DNA from: a virus
DNA length: 40,003 nucleotides
Direction: 5' to 3' (one strand)
IMG/VR virus record: IMGVR_UViG_3300040960_002256
Span: 1 to 40,003 of that record
This document shows, in pieces, positions 1-7,494 of this stretch. The stretch's first letter is position 1; each line of letters starts with the position of its first letter. Under the pieces are notes generated by a model that saw only the letters and a list, made by a program, of their open reading frames with translations, had not been told where the DNA came from and made no database searches. Position numbers and translations under genes: made by a program.

Positions 1-205
1 TGTCACCATCTACAGAAATAAATCTTTCTGTTTCAGAAGCAGAAGCACAGGCTTTGTGTGCCGCATCAGAACCAAATACACCGTGTGTTCGTTTGGCCCA
101 TGGACATATATTTTTTAAATTGGCCCAATTTTCTTCCATGTTAGGTTCGTCAAAACTAATATAAAAAATGTCTATATCTGTTACGTCTATTATTTTATTA
201 CTCAT
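1..205 (-). CDS. Glycosyltransferase-like protein, 5' part only
   Basis: This gene starts at the ATG at 205 and runs off the left edge, so only about 68 N-terminal residues are visible. They begin MSNKIIDVTDIDIFYISFDE, continue with an ENW/PWAKR segment and the motif HGVFGSDAAHKAC, and end at FISVDGD. The pattern of a strand, then FDEPN, then AKRxHGV, then an acidic VDGD resembles a family of GT-A-fold glycosyltransferase-like proteins I know from marine T4-like phages, where the last motif would be the metal-binding DxD. The start overlaps the upstream stop by 4 bases (ATGA), which implies translational coupling within the operon that begins near 3059. The catalytic part is outside the window, so the activity is inferred. 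Confidence 0.55.
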   Translation of the reverse strand, partial: MSNKIIDVTDIDIFYISFDEPNMEENWANLKNICPWAKRTHGVFGSDAAHKACASASETERFISVDGD

Positions 206-402
206 ATTTTCCACTCGTGTTTTTCTTCAATGGCGTATTGTGCCGCTTGAACATAGTCTTTATCTTCTTCAGATAACACTGACCAAAACTTGCTGATCTG
301 CGTTGTTAAATTATACACTTCATTTGGATTTTTCAAATGATAATTTGTTTCCATCCAGTGCTGTAATGCATTCATTCTATCGTTAATTTTTTCTTTTAAC
401 AT
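202..402 (-). CDS. Small conserved phage protein, unknown function
   Basis: This 66-residue product starts at the ATG at 402, which overlaps the upstream stop by one base (TAATG). A longer reading from a TTG at 423 is possible, but the coupled ATG is the more natural start. The protein is charged and helical, with a central KFWSVLSEEDKDYVQAAQYA segment and a C-terminal IEEKHEWKI. I recall similar SKFW..LSEEDRDY..AR.A.EE proteins in marine T4-like phages, without a known function. It has no membrane segment, signal peptide or cysteine. It lies in the same minus-strand operon as the glycosyltransferase-like genes and overlaps the next gene by 4 bases. Confidence 0.7.
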   Translation of the reverse strand: MLKEKINDRMNALQHWMETNYHLKNPNEVYNLTTQISKFWSVLSEEDKDYVQAAQYAIEEKHEWKI

Positions 403-989
403 TATTCTATTTCTTTGTAGCAATAGTCATTATATACTCTTTTAGTCAAAACACAATGATTTTCTTTGTTTTTTGTTGAGTAATTTATAATCATTTCTTT
501 ATTTTTCAAAAGTTCTACTATTGGTAATGCTACAAATAATATTCTATTGTGCGGATCATTATCATAACACAATAAAAAATCTAAATGTGCAGTACCTTGT
601 ATATTTAAGTTCGCAAATTGTGTGTCATCTTTGATTCCATGTTTTTCTAACAAATAAGAACGGAATGCACTGTTTAATTTAATAGTGAGTTGACTTTGTT
701 TTTTGTTATTTTCAACTAGTAAGTCTGGATTTTGTACATTTTTTGGAATTTTATACAATCGCTCGTCAATTGAATTAACCAGCATATTAATTCTTTTCTT
801 TGCCAAATGAAATGTACCACTTTCAGTTCTATCAATGTAAAAATCTGCTGTGCTTAATTTACCTTCAATGAAATCTACTATTTTTTCATATTCAATTTCT
901 ATATAATGTTCAGATATATCGGGTTTATTTCTCATGATACCTTTGATATCTCTAGATTCAAAATCAAAAACTATGTATCTATATTCCAA
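402..989 (-). CDS. Conserved hypothetical protein (TTG start)
   Basis: The product has 195 residues and I do not recognise it. It begins YRYIVFDFESRDIKGI after the start and contains many aliphatic strands and charged residues, without a membrane span. An in-frame TAA lies five codons upstream of the TTG at 989 and no ATG lies between, so the gene must use TTG or begin 18 codons later at an internal ATG (935). A GGAG sequence seven bases before the TTG supports the TTG. The gene overlaps the 3' end of the upstream glycosyltransferase by 11 bases and couples to the next gene through TAATG. Function is unknown. Confidence 0.65.
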   Translation of the reverse strand: MEYRYIVFDFESRDIKGIMRNKPDISEHYIEIEYEKIVDFIEGKLSTADFYIDRTESGTFHLAKKRINMLVNSIDERLYKIPKNVQNPDLLVENNKKQSQLTIKLNSAFRSYLLEKHGIKDDTQFANLNIQGTAHLDFLLCYDNDPHNRILFVALPIVELLKNKEMIINYSTKNKENHCVLTKRVYNDYCYKEIE

Positions 990-1833
990 GTTTCTTCTCC
1001 AATTTTATAATCATTTCATCAGTTAAAAAACTTTTTGTGTGATAATGAAATGGTAAAGTCTGTGTGTAATTACCAATAGTAAGTTCACAGTCTTTGCTAA
1101 AAAAACAACCTATGTGTTTGTTCCACTCTTCTGAATAACTTTTATTCCAGTTTTGTAATTTGGTTTTCATATGTACAAAAGTTGGATACTGTAAATTTTT
1201 ATTGATAACTTCATTTTCAATTCCTAAAATTTTAATAGCCAGTGCATATATAACATCAGCACTGACCCAGTTCTGTCTTGGTGGATTTAAAAAATCTTCT
1301 TTGAACATGTTGTAATTTCTAAAAATGTATTCTACCAGTTTGAAAAATTCTTCAGTTAATGCACTGCCTCTTTTAAAGTGAAAAAATGCTGTGTATATAT
1401 TTGGTAATTGATTTGCTAAAAAAGTTCTACGATAATGTAAATCTTGTATTAGTTCACCTCTATAAGTGTAAACACCACCAGGTGCAGTTAAATTGTTTTG
1501 ACAAATTTTGTCCCACCAATGCCCAACGTCTTTAGTAAACAACATGTCAGCATCTAAAATCACAGTGTCGTCATACGGTGTAAAGTAATAATACTTCCAT
1601 TTATTATGCACTTTCCAAGTTTCTAATTTGGCATCATCTTCCCATGGGATATCTATAATGTTATCAAAAACAATTTTATATTTTTCTGGTATTACAGTGT
1701 CTTTGTCAACAGCAATAGATAACTTTCTCACAGTTTTTTGACTTTGTGCAATACTCATGGCCAGTGCGTATGCCATTCGCACATAGTCATGATTACCGTT
1801 TTGTACTATTGCTAGGTATCCTTTAGATGACAT
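979..1833 (-). CDS. Glycosyltransferase-like protein (GT-A fold, GT8-like)
   Basis: This is a 284-residue protein. The N-terminus GYLAIVQNGNHDYVRMAYAL followed by ALAMSIAQSQ is the opening strand and helix of a GT-A nucleotide-sugar-binding fold. Near residues 90-96 it has YDDTVILDADMLF, where D-A-D is the expected metal-binding DxD. Downstream, GGVYTYRG and the NIYTAFFHFKRG segment resemble the acceptor side of GT8-type enzymes. It has no signal or membrane segment, so it is probably a cytoplasmic enzyme that transfers sugars to a phage or host acceptor. It overlaps the gene before and after it by 11 bases each. The next gene upstream is a divergent paralogue. The donor and acceptor cannot be told from the sequence. 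Confidence 0.7.
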   Translation of the reverse strand: MSSKGYLAIVQNGNHDYVRMAYALAMSIAQSQKTVRKLSIAVDKDTVIPEKYKIVFDNIIDIPWEDDAKLETWKVHNKWKYYYFTPYDDTVILDADMLFTKDVGHWWDKICQNNLTAPGGVYTYRGELIQDLHYRRTFLANQLPNIYTAFFHFKRGSALTEEFFKLVEYIFRNYNMFKEDFLNPPRQNWVSADVIYALAIKILGIENEVINKNLQYPTFVHMKTKLQNWNKSYSEEWNKHIGCFFSKDCELTIGNYTQTLPFHYHTKSFLTDEMIIKLEKKLGI

Positions 1834-2710
1834 TGTTTACCTCTATTATTTTATCTGCTAATCTATTGAGAGCAAATTTATTCATTATATGTACATTGGT
1901 GTTTTTCATTTTACAAGCCAAATATGTACCAGGTTGATCTGGTTTATCTAATAATAATTTAAAACTGTTTTTCTCTGGTATATCAATTAAATCATCTATG
2001 CTGTGTGAATGTTGTAAAAATGGTATTGGTAATTTTGATATAAATTTGTTTGATGTTTTACCATTGAACAAATGTACTGCTATTGAAAAAGCAAAGTCAT
2101 TTCTAAACGTAGGATACTCAATATTGTAAACCAATCTATAGTAGTCCCAGTTGAGTTTTACATCTGTAACTATGTCAAAAAACAATTCAGTTTCTTTACT
2201 TTTTCTAAAAAAGAAAGCAGTAGCCCAATGGAAAATTGGTCCTTGATCAGAAATATATTTGAATTCATCATATGATCTAGTTGATAAAATATCTTTAGAC
2301 GTTGAATTGATTTGTAAATCGTAATTTAAATCCCAACATTGATCTAGTAAATTATTACAAATCAAATAGTCAACGTCAATTACTAGTGTTTCATCGTAGG
2401 GTGTCAAGTGATAACATTCATGACGATTGATGTTGTAAAAAGTTTCAATGACATTGCTGTATCTTGTGTCTGAATATCTTTTGTTATTTTTAACCAATCT
2501 TCTTTTGACAACTAAAATATTATCAATAATTTTAGAAACTGTTTCTTCTGAATAGCTTTTGTACAACCATTCTTTTGTGCCTGTGTCTGTGATTAATGTG
2601 ATATGATTATTTTTCATATTACTTTTAATCAAACAAGCATTTGCCAAAGCAATTTTGCCATAGTCTATGTGTCTGTTGTTGTGTGCGAATAGTAATATTC
2701 CACGTGACAT
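1823..2710 (-). CDS. Glycosyltransferase-like protein, paralogue of its neighbour
   Basis: From the ATG at 2710 this is a 295-residue protein; a TTG three codons upstream is a weaker alternative. It starts MSRGILLFAHNNRHIDYGKI and has KIALANACLIKSN, then LTPYDETLVIDVDYLI near residues 105-115, where D-V-D replaces the D-A-D of the neighbouring gene. The aligned landmarks (TPYDDTVILDAD against TPYDETLVIDVD, and AFFHFKR against AFFFRKS) show the two are related by an old duplication. The start lies one base after the stop of the upstream gene. It is probably a cytoplasmic GT-A-fold transferase. The substrate is unknown. Confidence 0.65.
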   Translation of the reverse strand: MSRGILLFAHNNRHIDYGKIALANACLIKSNMKNNHITLITDTGTKEWLYKSYSEETVSKIIDNILVVKRRLVKNNKRYSDTRYSNVIETFYNINRHECYHLTPYDETLVIDVDYLICNNLLDQCWDLNYDLQINSTSKDILSTRSYDEFKYISDQGPIFHWATAFFFRKSKETELFFDIVTDVKLNWDYYRLVYNIEYPTFRNDFAFSIAVHLFNGKTSNKFISKLPIPFLQHSHSIDDLIDIPEKNSFKLLLDKPDQPGTYLACKMKNTNVHIMNKFALNRLADKIIEVNNVI

Positions 2711-2711
2711 G

Positions 2712-3059
2712 TTATTCAACCAATGCTTTTACTTTTCTTTTTTGTGCAAGTTCTTGATAACTTCTAAAATATTCATTTACTGATTCAAAATATCTTGAGT
2801 GCAGTTTTGTTTGAAAATCTTTTAAATCTGTTATTTCAATAGGTGTTTTGTTTGAATCAAGTACACACATTGATTCTTTACCATTAGTAATAAATGAATT
2901 CACAAATGAAATCAACGATTCGTTAATGTAAAATAACCCACCATTGTAGGCAAAGTTTAATTGTGCTTCACACTGGTCTTGCAGTTTTGCTTTTTGATTT
3001 GACAGTGTTTGTCTATAGTTTGCAAAAGACAGTGCATTTTCTAGTTTTTCATTACTCAT
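2712..3059 (-). CDS. Small conserved phage protein, unknown function
   Basis: This 115-residue product starts MSNEKLENALSFANYRQTLS. It is mostly helical, with NFAYNGGLFYINESLISFVN in the middle and a basic end (QKRKVKALVE). I recall similar YNGGLF..T.ELISFV proteins next to structural or tRNA regions of marine T4-like phages, with no function assigned. It is the first gene of the leftward operon. Its promoter (3085-3113) and the tail-module terminator (3058-3103) overlap just upstream. The leader predicted from that promoter is only about 20 bases and contains AGGG nine bases before the ATG as the likely ribosome binding site. Confidence 0.7.
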   Translation of the reverse strand: MSNEKLENALSFANYRQTLSNQKAKLQDQCEAQLNFAYNGGLFYINESLISFVNSFITNGKESMCVLDSNKTPIEITDLKDFQTKLHSRYFESVNEYFRSYQELAQKRKVKALVE

Positions 3060-3103
3060 AAAAAAAGCCCTTCTATTATATCTAATTATAACTGAAGGGC
3101 TTT
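3058..3103 (-). terminator. Intrinsic terminator of the tail-fibre operon
   Basis: On the minus strand AAAGCCCTTC and GAAGGGCTTT form a perfect 10-bp stem around a 20-base AT-rich loop, and the second arm runs straight into a T tract. It lies just after the stop of the 305-residue late protein. It should end leftward late transcripts before the glycosyltransferase operon. Confidence 0.85.
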
Positions 3104-3113
3104 ATAATGTCAA
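3085..3113 (-). promoter_or_regulatory. Consensus sigma70-type promoter inside the terminator
   Basis: On the minus strand there is TTGACA (3113-3108), 17 bases, then TATAAT (3090-3085), an exact match to the bacterial consensus. The spacer holds one arm of the terminator hairpin and the -10 lies in its loop. The predicted start is near 3078, so the new transcript begins inside the hairpin and serves the operon from 3059 leftward. Confidence 0.85.
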
Positions 3114-3128
3114 TACTTAATTTATAAA

Positions 3129-4046
3129 TTATAAACTAGTTGTTGTAGTAAATGTTGGATTTGCAACTTGTACATAAGAGGCATTATCTGCCTTTGTAAA
3201 TGTAATAGTTGAAGTTAAAGTACCATCTACGGAATCAGTACCTGTCCAGCCATCACCTTCGTTTGGAGCAGAACCTAATCCACCACCAGTGTAAGTACCA
3301 GTTTCAGCGGCATGATCATCATTAAAGTTAAGTGTAAATGTGATTGTGCCTGCACTGTCGTAACTTGCTGTACCTGTTAGATCGTTAGCGGCATAATCGC
3401 CTGATCCTACATCACTTGTAAGAAACGTTTGAGCTGAACCTGTTAGATCATGAAAACCAATTGCAGTACCACCAGCTGATGCTGTAGTATCATTTGGACC
3501 AAAGCTCACAGAACCAATACCTGAAAGTAGGTTAGTCCATGATGTGTTTTGATCTGTTGTTGATCCACCTGATCTTGAAAATGCCATAGTAATTCTTCCA
3601 CCTGAGTTGAAGAAGTATCTAGCCGCGTTTGCTGATGCAAAAGCAACTGTGAATGCGTGTGTAACTGTGCCAGTCCATGCAGTTGTTCTTGTTGAAGTAA
3701 CACCTGCTATACCTGTTGATAAGTTACCACCTGCGGCAGTTAATCTGTTTGTGTTGATTGTTGTAATATCAGTTCCCAAATTTGATAATGGTAATATGTT
3801 ACCACCTGTTGAAACTGTGTTTGAAGCGTTGGTAATAGTTGAACCTTGATGGTTGGCCGCTGTCTGTAAACCAGATAGCAAAGAATTCCATTGTGCCGCT
3901 GTGATTGTTGCTCCTGCCGCCACTGTAGAAATCTCTGTTAAGCCATAACCACTGTCGCCTGAACCTGTACCAATCACTGTGTTGATATCACCGATGAATG
4001 AGTTATAGTCACTCGCGGTAATTGTATCACCTTGTTGATAAGCCAT
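3129..4046 (-). CDS. Phage tail appendage/structural protein
   Basis: This is a 305-residue acidic protein, rich in Gly, Ser and Thr, with no membrane segment. The N-terminus has two related units, GDTITASDYNSFIGDINTVI and ATITAAQWNSLLSGLQTA, which look like a duplicated attachment motif. The rest is predicted beta-rich and low in charge, as in phage fibre or decoration domains. I know similar proteins from marine T4-like phages as virion structural proteins, without a specific role. AGGAGT lies 9 bases before the ATG. The gene follows the 432-residue protein by one base and is last in the module, just before the terminator at 3058-3103. Host recognition or virion decoration is inferred from position. 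Confidence 0.65.
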   Translation of the reverse strand: MAYQQGDTITASDYNSFIGDINTVIGTGSGDSGYGLTEISTVAAGATITAAQWNSLLSGLQTAANHQGSTITNASNTVSTGGNILPLSNLGTDITTINTNRLTAAGGNLSTGIAGVTSTRTTAWTGTVTHAFTVAFASANAARYFFNSGGRITMAFSRSGGSTTDQNTSWTNLLSGIGSVSFGPNDTTASAGGTAIGFHDLTGSAQTFLTSDVGSGDYAANDLTGTASYDSAGTITFTLNFNDDHAAETGTYTGGGLGSAPNEGDGWTGTDSVDGTLTSTITFTKADNASYVQVANPTFTTTTSL

Positions 4047-4047
4047 T

Positions 4048-5346
4048 TTATTTTACTCCTATTGCAATAGTTATTTTTTCGACTTCTTGAGAAGTTTTAT
4101 TAGTTAGAGCCCTACCAATTATAGTTTTCCAACTATCCGTTGAGTCGGCACGAACAGCAACTCCTGGAATATCACTGCTGACCAACCTGTCACCTTTTGC
4201 TACTGGTCCTTTGACTAAACAAGGAACCCTTCCGGAAAACGCAACAAAAGGAAATTTTTCGTCATCTTGTTCTACGTCATTCATTCTAAATGCTGGCGCA
4301 GTTGAGATAACACCAAATACGTTTTCATCTGCTCTTTCGGCAGTTTTTGTAATTTCTTCAGCACCACCTAATGCAACTACCATACCAGGTTCCATTGAGA
4401 TATCTGCATGATATCTTTCTGCAATATCACCATATTGTGCTGATGTAGATACACCATAAATTGTTGCGTATCTTTGTGTGTTTGAACCTAAATTAACTGA
4501 TGCATTTGAGGATGGTCTAATATCACCAACATGATCTTGTGCTGTTGATTTTGTTAAAATTAAAATTGCATCACTATCATATGCTACTGATGAGTTTGAT
4601 GCATCTTGTATGCCAAGTGCCTCATCAGCCAATGGTGCTGTTGCCGCCGGATCTAAGAAACCGTCTCTGATGTTTAAGCCTGCTTGGATTGAATTTGAAC
4701 CTGCACCTGCTGTTGTTACAGAGAAGTTATTATAGATATCGTATTCTAATTTTGATGAATCTGCAATGTTGGCAGTTTGAGCACTGATATCAAATGATGC
4801 TGGAGAAAACAGTGCAACAACTTCTTCATTGCCTGCTCCATCTGTTGATACAACTGCTGTCACATCAACTTCTGCATTTGAGTTTGATGTAAATCCATTT
4901 TGTCTTGCCGTTGTTGCCCAAGAATTGTTTCCAATTTTTAGTGTTACTGCTGTGCTTCTTGTTTTTGATGAAGCCATTGCAGTTGAAACAAACGCAGTAC
5001 CATTGTAAATTTTGAATGTATCACTTGCGGTGTCTAACCACATAGTACCTGCTGTTGGTGACGATGGCGCAGAACTGTCTACAGTTACCTGTATTCTATT
5101 CCATGTTGTATCGTAAACTTTTAAAATATTTTCTGTAGTGTCATACCATAATTGGCCTTCAAGAGGGGAAGTTGGATTAGATGTGTTGGCTTGATTTTCC
5201 AACATTTTAACCAAGTCTTCAGCAATTAATTCACCATAACCTGTGTAATTTTTACCAATTAGAGTAATGCCACCTACGACCTGAGTTGTACCCGGTGTAA
5301 CTGTTGTTACCACAGATCCTCTACTGTTATTAATTGTGTATGACAT
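4048..5346 (-). CDS. Tail-fibre-like protein with Peptidase_G2-like C-terminus
   Basis: This is a 432-residue protein. The N-terminal part has MSYTINNSRGSVVTTVTPGT and GEL-type helices, then two copies of a W-D-T repeat (PLEGQLWYDTTENILKVYD near residue 62 and PTAGTMWLDTASDTFKIYNG near 97), common in tail fibres. From about residue 300 the segment YGDIAERYHADISMEPGMVV, then GGAEEITKTAERADENVFGV, resembles the Peptidase_G2 or intramolecular chaperone autoprocessing domain found at the C-terminus of phage fibres. If so, the C-terminal 130 residues would help trimerise the fibre and may be cleaved off. AGGAGT precedes the ATG and a late box lies 23 bases upstream. Cleavage is inferred, not seen. 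Confidence 0.65.
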   Translation of the reverse strand: MSYTINNSRGSVVTTVTPGTTQVVGGITLIGKNYTGYGELIAEDLVKMLENQANTSNPTSPLEGQLWYDTTENILKVYDTTWNRIQVTVDSSAPSSPTAGTMWLDTASDTFKIYNGTAFVSTAMASSKTRSTAVTLKIGNNSWATTARQNGFTSNSNAEVDVTAVVSTDGAGNEEVVALFSPASFDISAQTANIADSSKLEYDIYNNFSVTTAGAGSNSIQAGLNIRDGFLDPAATAPLADEALGIQDASNSSVAYDSDAILILTKSTAQDHVGDIRPSSNASVNLGSNTQRYATIYGVSTSAQYGDIAERYHADISMEPGMVVALGGAEEITKTAERADENVFGVISTAPAFRMNDVEQDDEKFPFVAFSGRVPCLVKGPVAKGDRLVSSDIPGVAVRADSTDSWKTIIGRALTNKTSQEVEKITIAIGVK

Positions 5347-5368
5347 TATACTTCTTTACTCCTAACTT

Positions 5369-5376
5369 TATTTATT
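5369..5376 (-). promoter_or_regulatory. T4-like late promoter box (AATAAATA)
   Basis: AATAAATA on the minus strand lies 23 bases before the ATG at 5346, in the only gap between two tail genes. The leader it would give contains AGGAGT at a good distance from the start. The same layout recurs at 6069-6076. Confidence 0.5.
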
Positions 5377-5391
5377 AATATTAGCATATTA

Positions 5392-6045
5392 CTACTGCAT
5401 TTGCACCCGAATTGTGTAAATTATTTCAATTTGACGGTTTGTACTCTTTTGCACTGGGTGAAATATCACATGTGAAAGCATTAAACTCTGCTCAATGTCA
5501 ATAGTTCCAGTACTGGTATTTTGATAGTACGCAAATAAACCAAGTTCATCAAATACATAACTTGAGTCATTTGTTGCATTATCAGTAGCATCTTGACCTG
5601 TGGGCTCGCCAAAGTCAAGTAAACATTTAACTTTTAAATCAGTATAAGCACCTGTTGATGCTATTACTTCAATATTGTTGTTTGGGTCACCACTTTGTAC
5701 AGTTGTTGTAGACGATGGTTTAGCAACAACTTTGGAATACGTTCTGTTGTATAAATCTGCAGAAGTATCTTTTGAAGTACTTGTGTTAGTACTTTTGTAC
5801 TTGATAGCACCCGTTGATAATACATCAGATCCACCATTACCAAAACCCATATGGTATATACCAGAATCGTTAAGTGTGTGATGTGACAGTGCTGAAGCAA
5901 TCACAAACGCCATATTTCCATGATGAATAGCGTTTTTCTTGTCCACTAGCACTTCACCGGTAGTTTTGTCTGTAATCAGTATATGACCTTCAACCTTAAC
6001 AGTGCCGGTTTCATTTGGTTTTTTGTTATTTTGTGTTTCTGACAT
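5392..6045 (-). CDS. Tail structural protein, conserved in marine myoviruses
   Basis: This is a 217-residue protein. It begins with a polar tail, then has VKVEGHILITDKTTGEVLVD, a beta-hairpin segment often seen in fibre or collar proteins, followed by NAIHHGNMAFVIASALSHH and GIYHMGFGNGGSD. The C-terminus ends in a beta strand pattern (RQIEIIYTIRVQMQ). I recall this family from cyanophage and pelagiphage tail loci as a virion structural protein with no defined role. AGGA lies before the ATG and a late box lies 24 bases upstream, so the gene may be transcribed on its own. It has no signal peptide or membrane segment. Confidence 0.65.
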   Translation of the reverse strand: MSETQNNKKPNETGTVKVEGHILITDKTTGEVLVDKKNAIHHGNMAFVIASALSHHTLNDSGIYHMGFGNGGSDVLSTGAIKYKSTNTSTSKDTSADLYNRTYSKVVAKPSSTTTVQSGDPNNNIEVIASTGAYTDLKVKCLLDFGEPTGQDATDNATNDSSYVFDELGLFAYYQNTSTGTIDIEQSLMLSHVIFHPVQKSTNRQIEIIYTIRVQMQ

Positions 6046-6068
6046 TTTGTTATATTATCCTATAGTGT

Positions 6069-6076
6069 TATTTATT
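6069..6076 (-). promoter_or_regulatory. T4-like late promoter box (AATAAATA)
   Basis: AATAAATA on the minus strand lies 24 bases upstream of the ATG at 6045, in a 61-base intergenic gap. The leader would carry AGGATA. Spacing and sequence match the box at 5369-5376. Confidence 0.5.
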
Positions 6077-6106
6077 GTCAAGATTAAAATAGTATTTAAC
6101 ATCATT

Positions 6107-7486
6107 TTAGTAGAAATCATTCCAAATAGTACCATTGTACCCTTGGTGTTTATTGACTGTAGTATTATAAACCATCATTCCTGCTGTAGGACTGCTAATT
6201 GCATCACGTTGTGTTGTAGTCATACTTGCTACTTGTATTGCATTAGTAAAAGTTGCTAAACCGTCAGCTTTTATAGTGAATACTTCACTGTAAGTACCTG
6301 TATTAGTCAAACCCAAAACAAACTTACCTGTGTTGTCAGCACCATCTCTGACAGTACTGATCAAACCAATTGTTTCGTTGTTTGATGTGTCATCTTGAAT
6401 TCTGAAAACAATAGCACCACCAAACCCGTCAGCCATGTCTGAAACTTTTTTACTCTGTATAGCCAATGCGTTTCTAGATTCGTTAGCATCAAATTCTCTA
6501 GTGAATTGTGATGTACCATACGGGTCTACTACATTTGTGCTTGTTGTAATTTTTTCTGTAGTTATTGCTGATATGTTTGCTGATGAAACATTTAGCAAAC
6601 TGTTGTTGTTCAAATTGATATTTGCTGTAGCTAATACTTCACCTGTGCCTTGAGGATCAAGTGTGATATTGTTTGCACCAGTTGACACAATTGAATTTGT
6701 TTGTACATCCAAGTCGCCACCAAGTTGTGGAGTTGTGTCTTCGCTAACGTTTTCGATTGAAACTGCTCTGGCTCTTGTATCTGTGTAATATAAATTTGTG
6801 CCTTCTGCTAAATCTGTTGTTGTGTTGGCAGATAAATCTGTGGTATCAACATCAGTTGATACAATCCAACTTGCACCATTGTATTTTAAAATAGAATTTG
6901 TTGTAACACCAGTTGTGTCAACATCTGACAATTGATTGATTGTGTTACCACTGATGTTAGTTGTGTTTACATCTGCTTGAAGTTCAAATCTTGAATTTGC
7001 TGTTACATATTTTAATATGTCTCCGTTAGATGGAGATGTTGCAACAACGTCTGCTAAATCATTTATTGATGCTTGACCAATTCTGTTATCAACTCTTGCA
7101 TCTGTAAAATATAAATTTGTTTGTTCTGGTATGTCTGCTGTTGATACTTGATTGGTACCTGTACCAAAATCTATGTGTGTATCGTTCACAGCATTTATGG
7201 CTATGTTTGATACGGCAATGTTTGCTACTCTTGTATCAACTCTAGTATCAGTATAATATAAATTTGTGCCTTCAATTAGATTTGTAGTTGTTTGATTTGC
7301 AAGAGTTACTCCCTCTGTGGAAGATAAATTTACAATTGAATTTGCTAATTCTAAAAAGTTTAAATCTAATTGCTCGTGTGTCAGCGGAGCACCTGTTATT
7401 TGGCCTGATGTAATAGCAGTAATACCATTAATTTGCGTTGTTACATTTGCCGATGTTGCTCGAAGTTTTATATTTGCTAGTGCCAT
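6107..7486 (-). CDS. Tail fibre protein with NLYYTD repeats
   Basis: This is a 459-residue fibre-like protein. Three repeats of the type EGTNLYYTDTRVDTRV, EQTNLYFTDARVDNRI and EGTNLYYTDTRARAV occur near residues 70, 120 and 225, separated by beta-rich LSDVDTT and SNGDILKY units typical of trimeric phage fibres. The C-terminus has TTTQRDAISSPTAGMMVYNT, then KHQGYNGTIWNDFY, a common fibre-tip ending. GAGG precedes the ATG. It lies 8 bases after the giant structural gene, so it belongs to the gp25-gp6-giant operon. Role in host binding is inferred from repeat type and position. The tip may bind the receptor. Confidence 0.7.
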   Translation of the reverse strand: MALANIKLRATSANVTTQINGITAITSGQITGAPLTHEQLDLNFLELANSIVNLSSTEGVTLANQTTTNLIEGTNLYYTDTRVDTRVANIAVSNIAINAVNDTHIDFGTGTNQVSTADIPEQTNLYFTDARVDNRIGQASINDLADVVATSPSNGDILKYVTANSRFELQADVNTTNISGNTINQLSDVDTTGVTTNSILKYNGASWIVSTDVDTTDLSANTTTDLAEGTNLYYTDTRARAVSIENVSEDTTPQLGGDLDVQTNSIVSTGANNITLDPQGTGEVLATANINLNNNSLLNVSSANISAITTEKITTSTNVVDPYGTSQFTREFDANESRNALAIQSKKVSDMADGFGGAIVFRIQDDTSNNETIGLISTVRDGADNTGKFVLGLTNTGTYSEVFTIKADGLATFTNAIQVASMTTTQRDAISSPTAGMMVYNTTVNKHQGYNGTIWNDFY

Positions 7487-7494
7487 ATTGTTAT

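Noticed and set aside
3607-3849. Open frames antisense to the tail genes, such as this one
   Set aside because: They mirror the codon pattern of the real genes, lack binding sites and promoters, and have low-complexity Val/Leu-rich products.
6740-7280. Repeated ATATAAATTTG strings on the plus strand in the fibre gene, resembling late boxes
   Set aside because: They encode the NLYYTD repeats on the other strand and do not match TATAAATA. No plus-strand gene follows.
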